Origin: CAYQXJ01 sp964421565
Lineage (GTDB): Bacteria > Planctomycetota > Brocadiia > SM23-32
DNA: 64,000 nt
Direction: 5' to 3'
NCBI GenBank assembly: GCA_964421565.1
Contig: CAYQXJ010000011.1
Coordinates: forward strand, 67,825 to 131,824
Shown: in pieces, positions 59,231 to 64,000 of the stretch
Numbering within the stretch: position 1 is the stretch's first letter
Layout: the number at the start of each line of letters is the position of its first letter
Notes under the pieces: generated by a model
Told to the model about the DNA's origin: nothing
Database searches by the model: none
Seen by the model: the letters and a program-made list of their open reading frames with translations, nothing else
Translations under genes and position numbers: made by a program

Positions 59231-60739
59231 TTGCGCTGGTCACGACAACACGAACAACTGCGCCGCAAGACGCTCGACCTGATCGAGCGCGACGCCACAC
59301 CGTTCGCCGACAACTCGGCCTCGGCCGCTCGCCGGCGCCGTGCCCAGGCCCTGCTGCCGTGGTGTCGCAGCTACCTGCCGCACTACTTCGACAGGCCGTT
59401 CGCCCCTTTCCACCGGCGCATGACCGCTGTGGCCGGCGAGCCCGGCATGCCGACCTTCGTGGCCGCCTTCCGCGGCGCTGGCAAGAGCGTGCTGCTCTGC
59501 CTGGCGCGGCCACTCTGGCGCGCGCTGAATGAGGGCGTGCCCTACCTGCTCTACGGCAGCCAGGTGCAGAAGCTCGCCGCGCAGAACATGGACTACGTGC
59601 GGCTGGAAATCGAACACAACCCGCGCATCCACGCCGACTACGGCGAACCGGAGGTCGAGGGACCGCAGGACGGCTGGACCGTGCGCCTGCCCCGACGGCG
59701 GGGCAGCACCAGGTTCGAGGCGTTCGGCGTCGGCATGAGCCCGCGCGGACGCCGCCACGGAGAGCACCGGCCCACCGAGTTCGTGGGCGACGACCTGGAG
59801 GACGCCGAGCTGGCCCGCAGCCCCCGCCGGGAGCAGAACCTGTGGGACTGGCTGATGGACGCCGTGCTGCCCGCTCTGGAGCCCGAGCGTTTCGTCTTCA
59901 CCGTGCTCGGCACCATGTTTGGGCCCGGTTGCCTGATGGCCCGGGCGCAGTCGCTCTGCGAGCGCGCAGATGACGCCGGCCGCCCGCTCGCCCGCGTCTT
60001 CGTGCAGAAGGTGACCGACGAGGGCCGGAGCGTCTGGCCCGAGCGCTTTAGCGATCAGACGCTTAGCCGCATACGGGCCACCGTGGGGCTGCGCAACTGG
60101 CTGCGCAACTACGCCCTGGAGGCCGAGGACCCGGCCAGCCCCTTCCAGGCGAAGTGGATCCGCGCGTGGGAGCAGCGGCCGGACGTGCGCCGGCTCGACG
60201 TGGTTGCCTTCCTCGATCCGGCGATCAGCCGCAGGGCCGATGGCTGCCCCCGCGCGCTGGTGGTGGTCGGGGCGGACCGCGCAAGCGGGCTGCGCTACGT
60301 GCTGGACGCCTGGGTCGAGCGCGGCACGCCGGGGCAGATGGTGCAGAAGCTGTTCGAATGCCGCCGGCGGCACAACCCCCGCGTGATCGGCGTGGAGAGC
60401 AACGGCGGCTACGCACTGCTGCGGCCGCTGCTGGCGGTGCGCGAGGCGGAGCGCGGCGTGCGGCTGCCCGTGCGCTATGTGAACCACAGCCGCCCGAAGG
60501 AGCTGCGCATCGAGGCGCTCTGCACGCAGTTCGAGAGCGGGCGCTGGCTCTTTCCGCCGAACCCCTCCGCCGGGGTCAAAACGCTCCAGGAGCAGTTCGT
60601 CGCCTACCCGAACGGCTTCGTGGATGGCCCCGACGCGGCGGCCGGCTGCGATGAGCTGTTGCCGGACGCCTTCGCCCCGGCGCAGGCGGGCGCGGCCTAC
60701 CGCGCGCTCGGCGGACGCAGGGACTTCTCGGCCCTTTGA
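59231..60739 (+). CDS. Phage terminase large subunit
   Basis: The 502-residue protein has the packaging ATPase motifs: Walker A-like AAFRGAGKSVLL (about residues 78-89), Walker B EFVGDDLEDAE, and a C-terminal nuclease region with FLDPAISRRADGC, ALVVVGADRASGLRYVLDAW and VIGVESNGGYALL. It translocates DNA into proheads and cuts it. The first in-frame start is TTG 59231; the frame is open from 59150 but contains no other start that I would trust, so the N-terminus is uncertain. Confidence 0.82.
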   Translation: MRWSRQHEQLRRKTLDLIERDATPFADNSASAARRRRAQALLPWCRSYLPHYFDRPFAPFHRRMTAVAGEPGMPTFVAAFRGAGKSVLLCLARPLWRALNEGVPYLLYGSQVQKLAAQNMDYVRLEIEHNPRIHADYGEPEVEGPQDGWTVRLPRRRGSTRFEAFGVGMSPRGRRHGEHRPTEFVGDDLEDAELARSPRREQNLWDWLMDAVLPALEPERFVFTVLGTMFGPGCLMARAQSLCERADDAGRPLARVFVQKVTDEGRSVWPERFSDQTLSRIRATVGLRNWLRNYALEAEDPASPFQAKWIRAWEQRPDVRRLDVVAFLDPAISRRADGCPRALVVVGADRASGLRYVLDAWVERGTPGQMVQKLFECRRRHNPRVIGVESNGGYALLRPLLAVREAERGVRLPVRYVNHSRPKELRIEALCTQFESGRWLFPPNPSAGVKTLQEQFVAYPNGFVDGPDAAAGCDELLPDAFAPAQAGAAYRALGGRRDFSAL

Positions 60740-60780
60740 GTGCCGGCTCCGGCCGCAGCGGCGGGGGCCGGATGATTTCC

Positions 60781-60832
60781 TCGGACAGTAGCGCCCATAT
60801 CGGACGGCGCCTGCGCCCATAACGCCTATGAT
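60781..60832 (+). promoter_or_regulatory. Repeated phage-type promoter block, copy 2
   Basis: TCGGAC at 60781 and 60800 (19 bases apart) and TATGAT at 60827-60832 keep the spacing of copy 1. The shared blocks are TAGCGCCCATATCGGACGGC, AACGCCTA and CGCCCG. It precedes the portal gene. Confidence 0.55.
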
Positions 60833-60881
60833 CGGCGCCCGTCGCACGGAGCGGCACCACGCAGACCTGAAAGGACACGTG

Positions 60882-62123
60882 ATGAGCGAAACCCCGGAGA
60901 CCGGAGTGCTCGGAGCTGCGAGCGAGTTCGGCGCGCGCACGGTCGTCGGCCACGTCGACGTCGACACGCTGACGCCGCGCGCGGTCAAGCGCATGTTGAC
61001 GGCCGCCGAGAGCGGCGACCTGGGCGCCCAGGCGGAGTTGTTCGAACGCATGGAGGAGAAGGACGGCGAACTGGACGCCTATCTGCGCACGCGCAAGGCC
61101 GGCGCCGCGCACCTGCACTACGACATCCGCCCCTCGGACCGCTCGCCGCAGGCGAAGCGTGCGGCCGAGCTCTGTCGCCGGGTGTTGGAGGCCATCGAGG
61201 GGCTGCCCCAGGCGCTCTTCGATCTGCTCGACGCCGTGCCAAAGGGCTTCAGCGCGGTCGAGATCGACTGGCGCACGGACCGTGACGACTGGATGCCGGC
61301 CCGGCTGCTATGGCGCCCACAGCGGTGGTTCGCCCTGGCCGGGGACGGCGAGACGCTGTTGCTGCGCGGCGATGCGCCGGGGGAAGAGCGCGAACTGAAC
61401 CCGCTGAACTGGATAGTCCACCGCGTGAAGGCGCGCAGCGGCTTCTGCGGCCGCAGCGGCCTGCTGCGCTCGTGCGTGCGGGCCTTCATTGTGCGTCACT
61501 TCGCATGGAAGGACTGGATGGCCTTCGCCGAGGTCTACGGCATGCCGCCGCGCATCGGCTGGCTGCGCCCCGAGGTGGCGTGGGACAGCGAGGAGGCGCG
61601 GCAGCTCTTCCGCGCCGTCCGCTCGCTGGGGATGGACGCGGCGGCCGTGGTCCGCGAGGGCAACCGTATCGAGATGCTCGACACGCGCACGGGCAACGAG
61701 GGGCAGGTCTTCGACCGCCTGATCGAGCGCGCCGGGCGCGAGCTGACCCTCGCCGTACTCGGGCAACTGCTCAGCACCGGCGGCGAGGGCGGGGGCAGCT
61801 ATGCACTGGGCCAGGTGCATAACCAGGTCCGCTGGGACCTGGTCGAGTCCGACGCCCGCGCCCTCGAGCGCACGCTGACGCGCCGGCTCCTCGGCCCGAT
61901 CGTGCGGCTGAACCTGGGCGATGGCCACCCCGTGCCGCTGTGGCACTTCGACACGGAGAAGCCGGAGGACCTGGCCCGGCTGGCGCAGACCGTCAGGACC
62001 CTCGGCGAGGCCGGCCTGCCGATACCCGCCGACTGGGCCTACGGGAAGTTCGGCATACCGAAGCCCGCCGAGGGCGAGCCCGTCTTCGGAGGCAAGGAGG
62101 GCTGCGATGACGACCGCCGATAA
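60882..62123 (+). CDS. Mu gp29-like portal protein (DUF935)
   Basis: The 413-residue protein has the DUF935/portal features: DAYLRTRKAGAAHLHYDI, a LDAVPKGFSAVEIDW segment, a GRSGLLRSCVRAFIVRHFAWKDWMAFAEVYGMPPRIG block and QLLSTGGEGGGSYALG. The portal forms the ring through which DNA enters the head. ATG 60882 has AAAGGA about six bases upstream. The next gene begins 17 bases before its stop. Confidence 0.87.
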   Translation: MSETPETGVLGAASEFGARTVVGHVDVDTLTPRAVKRMLTAAESGDLGAQAELFERMEEKDGELDAYLRTRKAGAAHLHYDIRPSDRSPQAKRAAELCRRVLEAIEGLPQALFDLLDAVPKGFSAVEIDWRTDRDDWMPARLLWRPQRWFALAGDGETLLLRGDAPGEERELNPLNWIVHRVKARSGFCGRSGLLRSCVRAFIVRHFAWKDWMAFAEVYGMPPRIGWLRPEVAWDSEEARQLFRAVRSLGMDAAAVVREGNRIEMLDTRTGNEGQVFDRLIERAGRELTLAVLGQLLSTGGEGGGSYALGQVHNQVRWDLVESDARALERTLTRRLLGPIVRLNLGDGHPVPLWHFDTEKPEDLARLAQTVRTLGEAGLPIPADWAYGKFGIPKPAEGEPVFGGKEGCDDDRR

Positions 62124-63243
62124 CCTCTGCCCGGCCGCAGCGATGGCCCTGCAGGAAGATGCAGACGCCGCAGTGCCTGAATGGGTGATGCTGGCGCGGA
62201 CCGGCGCATGGCTCGGACATCCCCAGGCGCCCGAGGTGATCCGGCCAGAGGACCTGGCCGCCGCCTGCGACTACTTCCACCGTCACTATGCCGCGCACGG
62301 CGCCGACCTGGTCATCGACTATCACCATGCCAGCATCAACGCGCCGGCTGATGGCGCGCCGGCCGCCGGCTGGGTGCGGGCGATGGAGCTGCGCAACGGG
62401 GGCGCCGAGCTGTGGGGCCGTGTGCTCTGGACGGGGCAGGCCGCTGCGGCCATCGCCCGGCGACAGTTCCGCTACGTGAGCCCCGTGTTCCGCTTCAACC
62501 GGCCGGACCGCGTCAGCGGCGAGGCGGTGCCGCTGCAAATCCACAGCGTCGCACTGACCAACACCCCTTTCCTGACCGAACTGCACAGCTTGAATGAGTC
62601 CGCCGGCCGTGATCCGCGCGGCCACGGACAACCGCGTTTCCCTGACGGAGGAGAGAAGGAGATGCCGATACTGGAGAGCCTGGCGTCCGCGCTGGAATGC
62701 GCACCCGGGCGGGTCGCCGAGCGCCTCGGCCTCGCGGCCGACGCCGAGGAGCGGGCCGTCGCCGAACGCATCATGGAGCGGGCGAAGCCGCCGGCCGTCT
62801 GCGCCGAAGTGGCAAACGCGCTGGACGTGGAGCCCGACGCCGACGCCGCCCGCGCCCGGGCAGCCGTGCTCGCACTGAAGGCCGCTGCCGCCGCCGTGCG
62901 CGAGAGGCTGCAACTGCCGGCGCACGCCTCCGACCCGGAGGTGATCAACGCCCTGGATGTCCTGTGCGAAGGGGCCCGCAGCGGCGAGGCGGAGCGACTG
63001 GTGGACGAGGCCGTCCGCGAGGGGCGCATCCCGCCTGCCCACCGCGGCTTCTACCTGCGCGAGGCCCTCAACGACCTGCGCGCCGCCCGCGAGGTCATCA
63101 ACTGCCTGCCGGTGCTGACCGCCCCGGCTCGCGGCCCGCAGAACGGGACGAGGGCCGACCTGAGCGAGGGCGAGCGGGCCGTCTGCGCACAGCTCGCCCT
63201 GAGCCCCGAGCAGATGGCCGCAGCGCGGCCGACCGACGACTGA
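62107..63243 (+). CDS. Mu gpI-like prohead protease
   Basis: The 378-residue protein resembles Mu-like gpI proteases. An acidic N-terminal part has LVIDYHHASIN with a candidate His, and YVSPVFRFNRPDRVSGEAVPLQIHSVALTNTPFLTEL is typical of the protease domain (residues 1-160). The rest is a helical scaffold-like tail. The ATG at 62107 has AAGGAGG upstream and overlaps the portal gene. A second strong start inside the gene is listed separately. Confidence 0.78.
   Translation: MTTADNLCPAAAMALQEDADAAVPEWVMLARTGAWLGHPQAPEVIRPEDLAAACDYFHRHYAAHGADLVIDYHHASINAPADGAPAAGWVRAMELRNGGAELWGRVLWTGQAAAAIARRQFRYVSPVFRFNRPDRVSGEAVPLQIHSVALTNTPFLTELHSLNESAGRDPRGHGQPRFPDGGEKEMPILESLASALECAPGRVAERLGLAADAEERAVAERIMERAKPPAVCAEVANALDVEPDADAARARAAVLALKAAAAAVRERLQLPAHASDPEVINALDVLCEGARSGEAERLVDEAVREGRIPPAHRGFYLREALNDLRAAREVINCLPVLTAPARGPQNGTRADLSEGERAVCAQLALSPEQMAAARPTDD
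62662..63243 (+). CDS. Nested scaffold start inside the protease gene
   Basis: An in-frame ATG at 62662 is preceded by GGAGGAGAGAAGGAG, the strongest ribosome site in the gene, and would make the C-terminal 193 residues (all helical, Ala- and Glu-rich). Mu-like phages produce a scaffold from the same reading frame as the gpI protease, which makes a separate scaffold protein plausible here. Confidence 0.45.
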   Translation: MPILESLASALECAPGRVAERLGLAADAEERAVAERIMERAKPPAVCAEVANALDVEPDADAARARAAVLALKAAAAAVRERLQLPAHASDPEVINALDVLCEGARSGEAERLVDEAVREGRIPPAHRGFYLREALNDLRAAREVINCLPVLTAPARGPQNGTRADLSEGERAVCAQLALSPEQMAAARPTDD

Positions 63244-63270
63244 CCATTCCACTGAACGAGGAGCAGCACC

Positions 63271-63735
63271 ATGACAAGCCTGAGCTCTGACCGTAACACC
63301 GAGTACAGCCTCGGCGACCTGCTGAGCATCCCCGTCGCCGCGGGCGAGACGATTTACGCCGGCGCGATGGTCTGCGTCGACGCCGACGGCTACGCCGTGC
63401 CGGCCGCTGACACGGCGGGCCTGCTGTTCGCGGGCGTCGCCACCGCCCGGACCGATAACGCGTCCGGGGCGGACGGCGACGTGAGCGTGGTAGTGCGCCG
63501 CAGGGGACGCTTCCACTTCGCGAGCGCTTCGGCGCTCGACCAGTCTGCCCTCGGCGCACAGGTCTGCGCCTCGGATGACCAGACGGTCGCCGTGGCGGCC
63601 GATGTCAGCAACGATGTCGTCGTCGGCGTTATCGACCGCGTTGAGGACAGCGCCAGCGCCTGGGTAGCCATCGACGCCGCAGCGCTCGGCGGGCGCGCCT
63701 GGAGCGCCCCGACTACCACGACCACCGCCGCCTGA
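63271..63735 (+). CDS. DUF2190-like head decoration protein
   Basis: The 154-residue beta-rich protein has repeated Ala/Gly-rich strands (IPVAAGETIYAGAMVCVD, GLLFAGVATARTDNASGADGDVSVVV) characteristic of DUF2190-type head decoration proteins. It lies between the protease and major head genes as in Mu-like modules. GAACGAGGAGCAGC precedes ATG 63271. The end is Thr- and Ala-rich (TTTTTAA). Confidence 0.72.
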   Translation: MTSLSSDRNTEYSLGDLLSIPVAAGETIYAGAMVCVDADGYAVPAADTAGLLFAGVATARTDNASGADGDVSVVVRRRGRFHFASASALDQSALGAQVCASDDQTVAVAADVSNDVVVGVIDRVEDSASAWVAIDAAALGGRAWSAPTTTTTAA

Positions 63736-63758
63736 GTCAGCCACACGAGGAGCAATCC

Positions 63759-64000
63759 ATGCAGATCACACAAGGCAATCTGGACGCCGTATTCACAGGC
63801 CTGAAGGCGACCTTCACCGACGCCGTTCAGTCCACCGACACCGGATGGGTCGATCGCCTGATGGAGTCCGTCCCCAGCGCGACCGGGGTGGAGAACTACC
63901 CCACGGCCACGCTGCTGGGCGACCTGGAGGAGGTGCTCGACGAAGTAACCATCACCAGCATCGGCACCTTCGTGCAGCGCGTGCCGAACCGGACCTTCGC
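63759..64000 (+). CDS. Mu gpT-like major head protein (partial)
   Basis: The gene is cut by the window end after 80 residues. They read MQITQGNLDAVFTGLKATFTDAVQ and ENYPTATLLGDLEEVLDEVTITSIGTF, the beginning of the Mu-like gpT major head family. ATG 63759 has GAGGAGC upstream. It follows the decoration-protein gene by 23 bases. Confidence 0.8.
   Translation, partial: MQITQGNLDAVFTGLKATFTDAVQSTDTGWVDRLMESVPSATGVENYPTATLLGDLEEVLDEVTITSIGTFVQRVPNRTF

Noticed and set aside
59240..61051. A 603-codon minus-strand frame across the large-terminase gene
   Set aside because: It lies opposite a terminase with Walker motifs and contains no recognisable motif; it is a high-GC shadow.
61993..63744. A 583-codon minus-strand frame opposite the phage protease and decoration genes
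   Set aside because: The plus-strand genes have strong ribosome sites and family matches, and the minus frame has none.
1..64000. CRISPR arrays, tRNA or rRNA genes and insertion sequences
   Set aside because: No regularly spaced direct repeats, tRNA-like cloverleaf, rRNA-like sequence or transposase was recognised by eye; a tRNA scan would be the proper test.

Overview
The window is a dense, GC-rich (roughly 60-65 %) bacterial chromosome segment with about 57 host genes, two decayed genes and the start of a phage structural module. The cell is probably Gram-negative: there is a beta-barrel outer-membrane protein of the alginate-export type (8855-10345), a heptosyltransferase-like GT9 enzyme (35968-37143) and several lipoproteins. 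Promoters look sigma70-like (TTGACA / TATAAT class) and Shine-Dalgarno sequences are clear. The mix of OPT-like membrane protein, ADP-ribosylglycohydrolase, TIM-barrel sugar isomerases, sulfatase-like and acetyl-xylan-esterase-like enzymes, CBM9-like fusions and encapsulin-ferritin resembles uncultured planctomycete-, armatimonad- or hydrogenedente-like lineages. The phylum cannot be fixed from this window alone.

0-16 kb: an OPT-like transporter with a membrane-anchored companion, a MATE exporter, an AsmA-like protein, a TRL-like lipoprotein, a zinc-ribbon membrane protein, an amidohydrolase, the alginate-export porin, a P-type ATPase with unusual ion-site residues, and two overlapping DUF389 membrane proteins. 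16-23 kb: an envelope-sensing block with a large exported protein (TPR-like, CBM9-like and ankyrin regions), two lipoproteins, a histidine kinase and a PhoB/OmpR-type regulator. In-phase GTAAC repeats lie in front of the first gene. 23-27.5 kb: a tight operon (small membrane protein, NUDIX, purM-like, TlpA-like thioredoxin, methyltransferase, corA). 27.5-39.5 kb: alpha/beta hydrolase, an ArsR repressor with a near-perfect autoregulated promoter, an aldo-keto reductase/ferredoxin/CBM9-like fusion, prepilin peptidase, M48 protease, ADP-ribosylglycohydrolase, GT9, cutA and recA. These are followed by a broken acpS and a TIM-barrel fragment.

39.5-54.6 kb: mostly minus-strand operons. An EtfB / ferredoxin-EtfA / FAD-dehydrogenase set matches the layout of electron-bifurcating lactate-dehydrogenase-type complexes. 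From 54643 down to 47959 runs PfpI-like protein, encapsulated ferritin, encapsulin, PqqD-like RRE, B2-type transglutaminase-like protease, four tiny paralogous peptides, HPr-kinase-like kinase, nucleotidyltransferase and a B12-type radical SAM enzyme. The four peptides (39-42 aa, too short for routine gene calling) carry a lasso-peptide-type leader, Y-x-x-P-x-(L/F/V)...L-x-x-V-(T/A)-E-G. In three of them the presumed core starts with Gly and has Asp at core position 8, the ring geometry of lasso peptides. The region holds no asparagine-synthetase-like lasso cyclase; a cobalamin-type radical SAM enzyme closes the operon instead. This is the best candidate for an undescribed system here.

54.8-64 kb: an acetyl-xylan-esterase-like hydrolase, a sulfatase-superfamily enzyme with Thr in the nucleophile position, and a gamma-glutamylcyclotransferase-like protein. 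A Mu-type head module follows: HTH small terminase, two small proteins, large terminase, gp29-like portal, gpI-like protease with a nested scaffold start, a DUF2190-like protein and a gpT-like major head protein cut by the window end. A roughly 60-bp repeated promoter-like block precedes both the terminase and portal units.
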